Shown here: positions 33,401-44,600 of the stretch, in pieces
Layout: the number at the start of each line of letters is the position of its first letter
Numbering within the stretch: position 1 is the stretch's first letter
From: Macrostomum hystrix
Taxonomy: Eukaryota; Platyhelminthes; Macrostomidae
NCBI GenBank assembly: GCA_950097015.1
Contig: CATNEN010000007.1
Location: forward strand, 5,136,001-5,200,000
Reading direction: 5' to 3'
DNA length: 64,000 bases
Notes under the pieces: generated by a model
Seen by the model: only the letters and a program-made list of their open reading frames with translations
Databases searched by the model: none
Told to the model about the DNA's origin: nothing
Translations under genes and position numbers: made by a program

Positions 33401-33701
33401 ATTTGGGATATTTGACGCGCTGCCCCTCTCCCGCAACCCACCTGGGCAGGTGGTGCTGTGCATGCGGAAGCTGCGCCTGGACAAGCTGCGCCACCGCCTC
33501 ATGCCGCTGTACCAGTTCGACCCGGCCGACGCCGATCGCGAATGGGAGGCCGACCTGCTAGAGGATGAACGGGAACAGCAGCAGCGAGCTCTGCGCTCCG
33601 CTTCCACTGGCGGCGTCGGCGGAGGCGGTGGCGGCGGTCCTATAAGCGGCATCGGGGAGTCGGCCTCCATCAGCCTCTACAGAGATTCGGCGCCCGCTTG
33701 A
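27455..33701 (+). CDS. SMIM29-like small single-pass membrane protein (2 exons, 162 aa)
   Basis: Exons 27455-27691 and 33450-33701; donor TTTGTG|GTGAGT, acceptor CTGGGCAG, both phase 0. Exon 1 encodes a polar N-terminus and a hydrophobic helix F-V-L-F-V-I-I-P-L-L-I-L-L-F-L-L-F-I-G-F-V (about residues 59-79). Exon 2 continues V-V-L-C-M-R-K-L-R-L-D-K-L-R-H-R-L-M-P-L-Y-Q-F-D-P-A-D, matching the R-x-D-R-L-R-H-H-L-L-P-M-Y-x-Y-D-P-A-E signature I recall for vertebrate SMIM29 (C6orf1), then an acidic helix and a glycine-rich tail. Function in the family is poorly known. With no signal peptide and a basic segment after the helix, N-out/C-in is likely. The ATG is 16 nt after a TTTGTGCAG acceptor. The 5,758-nt intron is twelve times the coding length and mostly minisatellite. 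Confidence 0.8.
27768..31795 (+). repeat. 24-bp minisatellite, about 168 copies, with higher-order structure
   Basis: Two adjoining subfamilies share the 24-bp unit start GATCCCATCCAACTAG: 27768-28560 continues TTCTTGGA or CCATTGAA; 28561-31795 continues CTCTGATA, with CATCC/CATGC/TATCC variants. A 28-unit (672-bp) block around 29501 recurs at 30173, and a 12-unit (288-bp) block recurs near 30505 and 30793. The period is a multiple of three and the unit lacks stops, so frames over 1,000 codons exist on both strands. All lie within the SMIM29-like intron. Confidence 0.98.
31796..32844. other. unique part of the SMIM29-like intron
   Basis: Non-repetitive sequence with a TATATATATGTGTATGTATG stretch near 32171. 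A splice-like TTATTTCAG at 31829-31837 is followed by 11 in-phase codons and a stop, but the conserved C-terminal exon at 33450 makes this an unlikely alternative. Confidence 0.5.
32845..33058 (-). mobile_element. degraded SINE family 1 copy
   Basis: On the minus strand: B-box-like GGTCAAAAGTTCGAATCTC, then the body and CAGTCCACGGACTG (plus CAGTCCGTGGACTG at 32867). It sits head-to-tail with the better copy at 33079. Confidence 0.7.
33079..33371 (-). mobile_element. SINE family 1, well preserved copy
   Basis: On the minus strand it starts with a tRNA-like head: GAGGTTGTAGCTTTGTGGTT and GGTTCGATTCCCGAC (B box, plus 33305-33319). The same body blocks as at 12266 follow, ending CGCCGCGCAATAGCTGCGGC. 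The head resembles a Met-type tRNA with CAT in the anticodon position. It is 79 bp upstream of the SMIM29-like exon 2, antisense. Confidence 0.85.
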
Positions 33702-34394
33702 AGCGGCTAGGATTAGAGGCCTCACTAATCCGCGTGTCGCTCTGCCCCTCCCTCAGCCCCCTCGTCATCAACCGATTGTTTGCTTCGTCGATTATAAAAA
33801 GGCTCACATTTTCTTGTTCTATTTTAATCGAGCATTTCTCTAGAATCACACGCACCCACCCGCCGGATTTATTAAATTCCCGTTAATTAATTTGCTTTTG
33901 TTGTTTTAATTGCTTGAATCCGCAGAGATTGGAACTGTAGGCCCGGATTTATTTAATCAATATTCAGTTCCAATAGCCCTGTACCCGCTTCGAATATTGT
34001 GACTTGAATCTCAAACAGTAAAATGGATTTTTTATTCCTAAAGCCTCATGACATCTCCTCTATCGCTCATAGAAAGCTTTCTACGAAGTGATTTGAGCAT
34101 TGAGTCCGTACTTGACGATTTTTTCCATTTCTAATGTTCGTTAAAAACTTTTTACATTGTTTTATACAGTCACTTGCCATTTTTTCATTGCATATTTGCA
34201 AATCACCAGAAAATGTAATTTGTTGAAATATTATATGCGCGATTAAAAATATATTACTGTTGTGATCTTTTTAGTTCTTGACTTGCTGGCATAGCTACTT
34301 GTGTGTCGTTAACATTTATATTCTAAATGTGCTTATAGCATGTTGTTATTCTTTACTGAATTTTTTATGGGATAAATTGAAAGAGTGCATAGGT
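33702..34394. other. 3' flank of the SMIM29-like gene
   Basis: AT-rich, presumably 3' UTR then spacer. ATTAAA at about 34242 is a possible poly(A) signal but is distant. Confidence 0.4.
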
Positions 34395-34850
34395 TTTGAA
34401 CGTGTTCATTGAGAAGTGGGGTTGCTAGTTTTGGAAGTGTACATTGAGGGTGGAGTTGCTCGTTTTGAAAGTACATTGGGAGTGGGGCTGTTTGTTTTAA
34501 GCGTGTACATTGATAAGTGGAGTTGCTGGTTTTGAAATTGTACATTGGGAGTGGGGTTGCTGGTTTGGAAAGTGTACATTGGGGTGAGGTTGTTTGGTTT
34601 GAACGTATACATTGAGGAGTGGGGTTGCTGGTTTGGAAAGTGTACATTGGGGTGAGGTTGTTTGGTTTGAACGTATACATTGAGGAGTGGGGTTGCTGGT
34701 TTGGAAAGTGTACATTGGGGTGAGGTTGTTTGGTTTGAACGTATACATTGAGGAGTGGGGTTGCTGGTTTGGAAAGTGTACATAGGGGTGAGGTTTGGTT
34801 TGAACGTGTACATTGGGAGTGGGGTTGCTGGTTTGGAAAGTGTGAGGTTG
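34395..34850 (+). repeat. 69-bp minisatellite
   Basis: About six copies, period close to 69 bp in the regular part (TGGTTTGGAAAGTGTACATT at 34561, 34630, 34699). Within the unit a shorter TGTACATTGNGG motif recurs, so it may be a triplicated older unit. Confidence 0.9.
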
Positions 34851-35539
34851 AGATTTTTGCTATGGTGGTTGTCGCTTAGATAGTTAAGTGCCGACATTTT
34901 TAATGCAGACATAAAATCAAGGCGTTCTATTCTTTGTCTCGCTCTCGCAACACTGTGAATTTGAAATCACTCACATTTCGCTGCACATACCTGAAGTTTT
35001 ACCTGACCGTTTTTACTTGTGTGTTATTAACTGAATTTAATTCATGTATTATCACATTTTGTATTTTTGCTTAGGCCGAGTATTTTCTAAAATCTTCAAA
35101 TGCTTTGCGCTCTTTCCTATTTTTGTGCGTCGTATTATTGTCATAATGAATGCTTGTAGTAGTAGAATATAGCTTGTGTGTCTCCATGTGTCAATCTGCT
35201 CTCTTCTGTGCTTATATTCACTGCCGCACTTGTTAAATGTGTAGATAATTATTTGTTACATTTTTATAAATCTTTGTTATATATTGTCTTTTTTATTTTC
35301 TACTTAGTAAGTAGTATAGGTATAGTGAGTTACCGTGTCTGATATATTCTCTGTGCATCTAGTCAGGACAGTTTCTGTTCGAAAACATGTTTATAATTAG
35401 CTCGGCTCCTGTGATGTTGTTTCGCCCTATTAATGTCACTAGTAAGAACCAATTGTATCAAATTTTGTACAAGTAGCAAGTACAATTATTGTAATCAATG
35501 CACCAAATATGTTTATGTATGAATTGTAGCTTTTTTTCC
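34851..35539. other. AT-rich spacer
   Basis: No exon, RNA gene or repeat could be supported. Confidence 0.4.
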
Positions 35540-35836
35540 AAGACCACTAGAGGAAGATAGACGGGACACTTCGTTTCTTGGAAAATTTATCTAAGGCGGA
35601 TTTTTTGCACGGAAAAATGCACTAGCGAGATTCACGTTTTTCACATTCAAAATGTTGATAACTTTTTTGGAAGCAGATCCAACGCGGTTGGATTGGATTT
35701 TGCAACATAACTTGCAAAAAATGTTGCTTCAGTGAATTTTAGAAAGCTTCATTCATGAATGATTTATCATTATTATGTTATCGTTTATTTATCATGAAAC
35801 ACGAAGTGTCCCGTCCTTATTCTTCTAGTGGTCTTT
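35540..35836. mobile_element. MITE-like element with terminal inverted repeats
   Basis: The left end AAGACCACTAGAGGAAGATA, then GACGGGACACTTCG, is mirrored at the right end (35797-35836) by CGAAGTGTCCCGTC and TTCTTCTAGTGGTCTT. That gives imperfect terminal inverted repeats of about 38 bp around a 297-bp body without coding capacity. Such structure is typical of non-autonomous DNA transposons. No clear target-site duplication was identified. Confidence 0.7.
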
Positions 35837-37445
35837 GCTTTTCATTAGCTGTTGTTGTGTCTCATGTGCGCTTCAAGCTTATCCAGAAAATTATCAGCCT
35901 GGCAATCAATCAGTTTTGCTCTAGAAAAATGCCTCTTTGTGAGGAACGGGTTTTGCTCTGAAGTTAGACTTCGATGTTTTCTATCGATGCAGCTGACCTT
36001 GAGGTATACTCAATATGAGATGAACTCAATCAAGTAGAACTCCGAAATAGTGATCATTGTGTTGATACCTGTCAGCACAGCTGCCGTATGTATTCTGACA
36101 CGTTTTCTGCTATGCTTTTTTCGCGCTTCTCTTTTTCACAAATTCTTTGCTACTGAAGTTATACACGAAATATTCCCGTTTGCAACTGATTTCTTTGTGT
36201 AAATTATTTGTTATTAGTTTGTTATTAAAACCCATGTTCAGCACAGTGCAAAATACATAGGAATATGTGAAGGCGGATGTAACCTAAAATTGCGTGTGTT
36301 TGAGTACAACAACAATGTTACAATTGGATCTACTTTTCGATCAGCTTTTTATTGCTGCGTTTTTTGGTTCTGACTTTTTAGCCCATTTTAACCTTATATA
36401 ATACTTTTGCTCCAAGTTACAAGTAATAGACTGATGTAACATTTGGTCTTACGCTGTATAACTATAGTATTACGTTGAGCGTCTAGTGACATAAGGAACA
36501 AAATATGATCGATTTGTGATTAAGAAGAATAGAATGCTGCTGCACTTCTACATGTAGGCCTAAATTTTAACGAATCATTATATGTTCACCGACAACTTAG
36601 AAGTGTAATCTAAGTATACGTATACGTATATGGATAGTTGTGTTCAAAAACGTTTCAATAGTGGCAATAATGAAAAGTTATTGTAACTCAACAATCGCTT
36701 ACTCGTTTATCAATGGTTACTGAAAAAATAGACTTACGGGTACTTAATTTTTTACGCTTCTCGCGTTGTAACAAATGTTTGTAGTCTTGCGCTTTTACTA
36801 TACCATTTTAGGTATATTACAACAATTAATTCACCAACAAAAATAATTTTTTACACTTTTATGCTTGCTTAAGACATTATTAAAAACTTCTATATATTCT
36901 AGAAACTTCATTTCCTTTTAAAATGATGTATAGGGTGTGTTTCATAAAAAGAACGTGTTTCTTATTTCTAATAAAATGTTCGTTTTTAAAGCCCCTGCTT
37001 TTACAGTAGTTCTAACTCCCTAAGTAGCGTTATGTTTATTTAGTATCCTTTATGTAGAATATATGATTGTGTCTTATTCATTATTTATTTTGTGTACACA
37101 GTAGTCCTCGGATCGGCAATCGGGCCTATACTCTATAGATTATAAGTTGTTTTTTTCGCATCCTATATGGCCTACGATTATATAAAATTCCCAGATATAA
37201 AGAGTCTATCGTTTTTTGTCTATCGCTTGTTAAAAAACTAAATCAACATAAATACTATAATAACATACCCACAATAATTGCCAGACAACATTTGCCAGCA
37301 TTCTGGGAAACTTGCAAACCAGTTTGTCTAGAAATTTAGTTGTACATACTAGCAAGTTTTGCCCCCCTTCGGGGAGCAGAAATACTTTTAATTCGTCTAG
37401 TATATACTTTTCAGCAGCTGAATTTACAGCTTTTTATAGCTACAA
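35837..37445. other. AT-rich spacer
   Basis: Very AT-rich; TACGTATACGTATA near 36615 is palindromic. No gene supported. Confidence 0.4.
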
Positions 37446-38250
37446 TGAACCCCCAGTTGACAATGATCCCCCAGTTGATGATGATCCCCTAGTTGATGAT
37501 GATCCCCTAGTTGACAATTATCCCCCAGTTGACAATGATCCCCCAGTTGACAATGAACCCCCAGTTGACAATGAACCCCCAGTTGACAATGATCCCCCAG
37601 TTGACAATGATCCCCCAGTTGACAATGATCCTGCCCGTTGACAATGATCCCACAGTTGACAATGATCCCCCAGTTGACAATGATCCCCCAGTTCACAATG
37701 ATCCCCCAGTTCACAATGATCCCCCAGTTAACAAAGATCCCCCAGTTCTCAATGATCCCCCAGTTGATGATGACTCCCCATTGATGATGATCCCCAGTTA
37801 ACAATGTTCCTCCAGTTGACAATGTTCCCCCAGTTGACAATGATCCCCCAGTTGATGATGATCACCCAGTTGACAATGATCCCCCAGTTGACAATGATCC
37901 CCCAGTTGACAATGATCCCACAGTTGACAATGATCCGCCAGTTGATGATGATCCCCCAGTTGACAATGATCCCCCAGTTGACAATGATCCCCCAGTTGAC
38001 AATGAACCCCAGTTGACAACGATCCCCCAGTTGACAATGATCCCCCAGTTGACAATGATCCCCCAGTTGACAATGATCCCACAGTTGACAATGATCCCCC
38101 AGTTCACAATGATCCCCCAGTTGATGATGATCCCCCAGTTGACAATGATCCCCCAGTTGACAATTATCCCCCAGTTTACCATGATCCCCCAGTTGACAAT
38201 TATCCCCCAGTTCACCATGATCCCCATTTTGATGATGACTCCCCAGTTGA
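37446..38250 (+). repeat. 18-bp minisatellite
   Basis: About 45 copies of GATCCCCCAGTTGACAAT with GATGAT and CACAAT variants. Open on both strands because of the period; no supporting coding context. Confidence 0.96.
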
Positions 38251-38264
38251 CGTTGATTTTTCAA

Positions 38265-39655
38265 ACGCTGGGTTAGCCAAGATTCAAACTCAGGTTTCGC
38301 CATGTTTTAAACCCTGGTGGGCTATGATTCAAACTCTCGTTTTGCCATGATTCAGACTCTGGTTGGCTATGATTTAAACTCTGGTTTAGCCATGATTCAA
38401 ACTCTGGTTTAGCCATGATTCAAACTCTGGTTTAGCCATGATTCAAACGCTGGGTTAGCCATGATTGAAACTCGGTTTTTGCCATGATTCAAACTCTGGT
38501 TTAGCCATGATTCAAACGCTGGGTTAGCCATGATTGAAACTCTGGTTTAGCCAAGATTCAAACTCTGATTGGCTATGATTCAAACTCTGGTTTAGCCATG
38601 ATTCAAACTCTGGTTTAGCCATGATTCAAACTCTGGTTTAGCCATGATTCAAACTCTGGTTTAGCCATGATTCAGACGCTGGTTTAGCCATGCTGATGAT
38701 GATGGTTTAGCCATGATTCAGACTCTGGTTTAGCCACGATTCAAACTCTGGTGTAGCCATTATTCAAACTCTGGTTTAGCCATGATTCAGACGCTGGTTT
38801 AGCCATGCTGATGATGATGGTTTAGCCATGATTCAAACTCTGGTTTATCCATGATTCAAACTCTAGTTTAGCCATGCTGATGATGATGGTTTAGCCATGA
38901 TTGAAACTCTGGTTTAGCCAAGATTCAAACTCTGATTGGCTATGATTCAAACTCTGGTTTAGCCATGATTCAAACTCTGGTTTAGCCATGATTCAAACTC
39001 TGGTTTAGCCATGATTCAAACTCTGGTTTAGCCATGATTCAGACGCTGGTTTAGCCATGCTGATGATGATGGTTTAGCCATGATTCAGACTCTGGTTTAG
39101 CCACGATTCAAACTCTGGTGTAGCCATTATTCAAACTCTGGTTTAGCCATGATTCAGACGCTGGTTTAGCCATGCTGATGATGATGGTTTAGCCATGATT
39201 CAAACTCTGGTTTATCCATGATTCAAACTCTAGTTTAGCCATGCTGATGATGATGGTTTAGCCATGATTCAAACTCTGGTTTATCCATGATTCAAACTCT
39301 GGTTTAGCCATGCTGATGATGATGGTTTAGCCATGATTCAAAGCGTGGTGTAGCCATGATTTAGTCTCTGGTTTAGCCATGATTCAAACTCTGGTTTAGC
39401 CATGATTCAGACGCTGGTTTAGCCATGATTCAAACGCTGGGTTAGCCATGATTGAAACTCTGGTTTAGCCATGATTCAGACTCTAGTTTAGCCATGATTC
39501 AGACTCTGCTTTAGCCATGATTCAGACTCTAGTTTAGCCATGATTCAAGATCTGGTTTAGCCATGATTCAAACTCTGGTTTAGCCATGATTCAAACTCTG
39601 GTTTAGTCATGATTCAAACTCTATTTTTTGCAATGATTCAAACTCAGGTGTGCTA
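38265..39655 (+). repeat. 23-bp minisatellite with higher-order blocks
   Basis: About 60 copies of a 23-bp unit (ATGATTCAAACTCTGGTTTA plus GCC). A variant ATGCTGATGATGATGGTTTA is interspersed. A block beginning TGATTGAAACTCTGG at 38531 recurs at 38898, giving a higher-order period of about 367 bp. Confidence 0.96.
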
Positions 39656-39949
39656 TGATTTATGATATTTTATTTACGAAATCAAAAAAATAAATTAAAA
39701 TAGTCTTCAATCACTACTGGCTGCAAATTAGTCTAAAATGATTTGACGCAGTGCAGAATCAAACCCTAGCCTAGCCTATAACCTATTCCTAGTGCCTACA
39801 CATAGGCTATTCCGACTGTTGGTTAGTGGGTGCAAAAATCTGCCTTATAAAATGAATTCTCTCAGAGTACACTCAGTCTCGCGGTTGGTTGTGTACATTT
39901 ATTTCAAATTTGTCTCCAGAGTGCAGGCTTCAAATTCAATCAGCTAGGG

Positions 39950-40215
39950 GTTGTTGCGCAATTTTACGATGCAATTCTAATTCAGTGGCAGTGAGTAAAA
40001 TTCTCAATAGGCCAAGATGGTTTGACCTTTGAAAAATCATGTTTTTCGAATATTTAATCCCTTTAGCAATGAAGTTAAGCTTAATAAAAATACGTGTAAA
40101 ATTGTCCCCATATTTGGCATCTTTTGGTGAAGAAATGGTGAAAATTGGTTGAGCCGTTCGGGAGAAAATCAATTACAAGCAAGCAAGCAAGCAACCAAGC
40201 AACCATTTCATTTTT
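39950..40215 (+). mobile_element. possible 3' end of a LINE or similar element
   Basis: GAGCCGTTCGGGAGAAAATC is followed by an AAGC microsatellite (40178-40200) and TAGTATAGTGG. This wording resembles the 3' ends of some invertebrate transposable elements as I remember them. Only one copy is in the window, so the call is tentative. Confidence 0.35.
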
Positions 40216-41638
40216 AGTATAGTGGATTTCTTTTTTTGAGGCATTTAGTTTGATATTTTGTTTTTATATAAATAGAAACTTGTGTGGAGACAAAAGTTAG
40301 TTTTTGTTCATTCACATTTGTATTCTACTCAACCATTGGTATTGAGCCTATCATTCATTAATAAAATAAGGCAGTTGTTTTTTTTGGTTAACTGGATAAT
40401 TAGCAATTTCGAATATTTGTCCAGTTAACCAGACAAATAGCTATCATTTTTGTCCAATAAAGAGGCAGAAAAATATACACCAATAATGCATAGATTGATG
40501 TAATAAATTTTTGTAGTTTTTTTATTCTACAGTGAGGCCAAATTCATTTGGGTGTAGCCACAAAGAGAGGGCTTATCGGGCTTGTTTACATTTTGTACAG
40601 TTTAATATGGACTAAATATTTCAACTTAGTTCGTAAATTAGTAGTAAGTTGGTAGGTCTACTATTTATTTTAAAGTATTATAATCATTTTGTTTGTTTAC
40701 TCTAGTTAGCTAGTTTAGTTAACCAGGCTAACTAGTTAGTGTGGATACTGTATGCTAAGTAGTAGGGCCAATTCTAGTAGGCCCTAGACTAGAGTAGGTT
40801 CCTAGGCTAAACAGACATACCAAAATGATGCTTTGAAATATATTAGTAAAAAGGTAAATATGTTGGTTTTGGATGGTTGTTTGTGTAAATAAAAATGTAC
40901 TTAAAATAATTAGGTCAAAATTATCAAACCAAAGTCTAACTTTAGTGACCATTTTCTGTTGAAAGAATGAACTCTTAAAATAATTTGGGGCAATGAAGAT
41001 TTATCCAAAAACGAAATAATCTGCTACCAGTAATTAAATATGGCACCAGCTAATTTTTTTATACTTACGTATATATAAATAGTCATTTTTAGTTGTCCCT
41101 CAAGCCTTCAACTTTAAAGTTAAGGTCATCTTATTGTTTAGATGTGCTATTAATAGTCTAGTTATTATTAAAATAATATTAGTTGAACATCCTTACTCTA
41201 TCTATATAATAATATTTTAACATTTGGTATTTTACTATAGCTACGTAGTTAACTGTTTTAGCAAATCAAGGATACTTTTCTGTTGCTGTTGCTATGATAC
41301 AAAGCTAAAAATGATGGTAGCTATTAGCTTTTTAAGCTATATAGCAGTAGTAATAAGATAATGTACTAGGCATTTTTTAAAATTATGTCTGATCAGTTTT
41401 TGTGATAATATAATATTCAATTGTGGTTCTTGGCAACTCTATATGCTTAATAATATATGCAAATGGGTTTTTACATTATATTGATATACACCTGTATTTT
41501 TTGTTTTAACAAAGCCCAAAAAACAAGTTAAAGCCTTTCTAAGAAGCAAAAAGATATTGTTGCTAGCAGCGATTTATGTTGCCCAAGTTTTTTTCTAAAT
41601 ATATTTGTACATAATAAACTGCTGATTGACCTATTTTA
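40216..41638. other. AT-rich spacer upstream of the coiled-coil gene
   Basis: No gene or array seen. It would contain the promoter of the gene starting at 41651. Confidence 0.4.
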
Positions 41639-41650
41639 GCACAGCTGAAC

Positions 41651-44600
41651 ATGTGCAGTAGTGAAGACAATGAGGCTTTGGCTGCTGTAAGTGAGGAATC
41701 TGTTGTCGCCAATAATTCCAACCAGAGCCTGCATTCAGAATTAGATGAGGCCAGGCCTGCCTCTGCCACTCCGCAAGAACAACAGCCGCTGCCGCCACCT
41801 TCCATGGCTGTTGTTGAAGCCCCGTCGCCAATTCAGTCGGACCCAGAAGAGGCCGAAGACAATGCGCCAGATGTTCAGCAGGCAGCGGGACAGCTTTCGG
41901 ATGATGAACAGTTTCAGCAGCTCAGCGATCAGCCCAGTGGCGAGGCGGAAGATGCCGGCAAAGCCGATGCTGACGATGACGAAGACGAGGAAGGCAATGG
42001 GGCTGCCCTGCTTCAGCAACTGTCGGAGAGTCTGAGGCAGCAGCCGGACTCGGCAGTTAGCGACGACTTTGTGGTTGGTGCTCACAATGTCACTTTCTCT
42101 AACTTTCTCTTCTACCCAAGCCTTCTTCTCGCGCATTTATTATGTTCCATGTCTCTACTGGGGACTTTTTTCGGTGGGTCAGTGGCAGAGCGGTTTAACG
42201 CGTTTGCCTCTCGCATTTAGGTCCCTGAGCTCGATTCCGCGGCGAGGCCACCGTATATTCCGGGCGCAGCGAAGAAAGCTTAGGGGCTTGTCGTGCAATT
42301 TGCGCCCTTGAGGGCCAACTTCCAAGGCACAGTAAAAGTCAGGGCAGATGAGTGAGTGCCAGCGTACGGTATCTGTGTGCTTGTGTGCTCAGGAGTCTGC
42401 GAAATGGGTAGAATTGCCTCCTGGGTCCAGTGTCACCAAATTATGTGCCATTGCCCGCAGCTGCAAATATTATTATTATAGCAATTCCTTTCTCCCTTCC
42501 AGAGCCACGACTCTGCGCATCGGGCCGCAGTGCACAGGCAGCTGGGAGATCACAAACGCGAGCTGGACATGCTGCAGGTGCTAATTGGCTGTTTCTGATT
42601 GGTTTGAATTTACACTGATTCGTGCGTGTTATATTACTCACAGTAGCCAATCCGCTGCCTCCTTCAATTCGCTTTCTTCAGTCGCAGATTCGTCGCGAGT
42701 TAGCCGAGGAGAAGCGCCAGCTGGATCAGCGGCTGGCCAGTCGGCGACAGACTGCGGAGTCTGCGACCGTGGAGGACCGGGTGAGGTCTTGCTTCTCGCT
42801 TCTACCCCTATTCTTCAGGGGGTGGGAGTCCCCACCTTCCCATCCATTCTGCCGGAATAATCCCCACTTTCCCATCCATTCTGCCAGAATAATCCCCACT
42901 TTCCCATCTATTCTGCCAGAATAATCCCAATCTTCCCATTCGTTCTGGCAAAATAATTCACTCCTTCCCAGCCTTTTAATTTCCTCTGTTTTCCTTCGCT
43001 GTCGCAGCCGTCGCGCCTGGCCCTGGACAATCCCATTCACGTTGCGCTGAACCTGCGACCCGGCAGCGCTGCCCGATCTTACCTGCCGGCCGAGCTCCTA
43101 CCGTCTGGCCGAGTCTCATCAGCCGGGCAGCAGCGGGTCCTGCCATCGACGCTGACCTCTGAGGAGCTGCGCCTGCTTGAAGACGTTCGGCACCGTCTAG
43201 CCAGAGCGTCTGTGGACAATCCGGAGCTGCCGATGCCGCAGCCTCGACCGCGCCAGCCCCGTCGCGCCGCCGCAGCCGAGGACAATCAGTTTGAACAGCG
43301 GAAGCAGAGGTCAGAGTCGGCGATGGCTGCCTCGGCTGCGGCTAGAGCTGACGAGGATGCAGCCGAGGCGGACACAGACTGGGTGGATCCGTTGGTTCGC
43401 AGCACTCACGAGCGTCTGGCCGGAGTTAGCGACAGAATCCGGCGATATCAGCGCGAGTCCAACGATTATTTCAATCAAAGCGTCCTACTGGGCTTCAGTC
43501 CGACCGAGAAGGATGACGCCAACAATACTGCCGCTGTCGCTAATGGAGGTGAAAAATTAAAACAATGAATTTGTCATGTTTGGAAAATGTTACAGATTGA
43601 ATTTTCTCAAAATTTGAAGATTTTTTAGTTTCTTAGAAACACAAAGTAAAGTATTATATATTTCAGGTCGCTTCCGCGGATCGAATCATTCCGCCGAGTT
43701 TCAGGCGGACAGTTTTAGAGGCCCCTACGATCTTGGAGGCTTTAGTCGCTACAATGGACAGTCTGCTGGATTTGTGAGAGCAGTGTTTTAAAAAATCAAA
43801 TCTGCAACCCTATCTGAATCCCTACACCACAATATTAAAGCCAAATACTCTACCTGAAACCCTAAACCCTGAAATCTTAGAATACTGAACGAAACTTAAA
43901 AGTACGTTTTAAAGCCTTCGAACCGGTTCGATTCGCAGACCTCTGCCATGTCGCCTCCGAGTGCCGGCGCGCTGGTGCAGCAGCTGAGCCCGGCCGACGC
44001 CGACACCTACGAGGCGGAGGTCGCCGTTGGTCGCCTTCGTCGCCGCAATCACGTGTCGGCGTCGTCTGGGAGAGGCGATCGTCCGGAACAGCAGGAGAGC
44101 TCTGTCACCGCCGCTTTCGAGGAGGAACGACTCCGGCTGCTGCGCGAATTGCGCGACGCTCGAGCCGAGGCTTCCCGAGCTGCCGACCTGCGCCGCCAGC
44201 TGGAGGAGGCTCATTCAGCCCTGTTCGAAGCCGCCGAAGGTGTCGCATCGTTGAAGCGCGAGCACGCTGCGGCGCTGGCACGCGAGCGCGCCGAATCCGA
44301 GCGTCTGCGCGTCCGGCTGGCGGAGGCGCGCGCCGAAACGGACCGGCTGAAGCGACGATTGGCCGGTGCGGAGTCGGAGCAGATGTTTCTGCGAAATAGG
44401 GAGCGCGGCGTTGGGTGGGTGCTGCTTTCCCATTTCTTAAGATCAAAGAATAATAATAATAAACTTAAAATCTCTTCAAATCTCATAATCTAGGCATACT
44501 CTATCTTGATATCCCTTGAGGATTATCTAAACATCACTTTAGGATTTTTAATAAAATATTTAACGCTTCTTTTTGAATCCCTCAATTTTTTCCAAGAACC

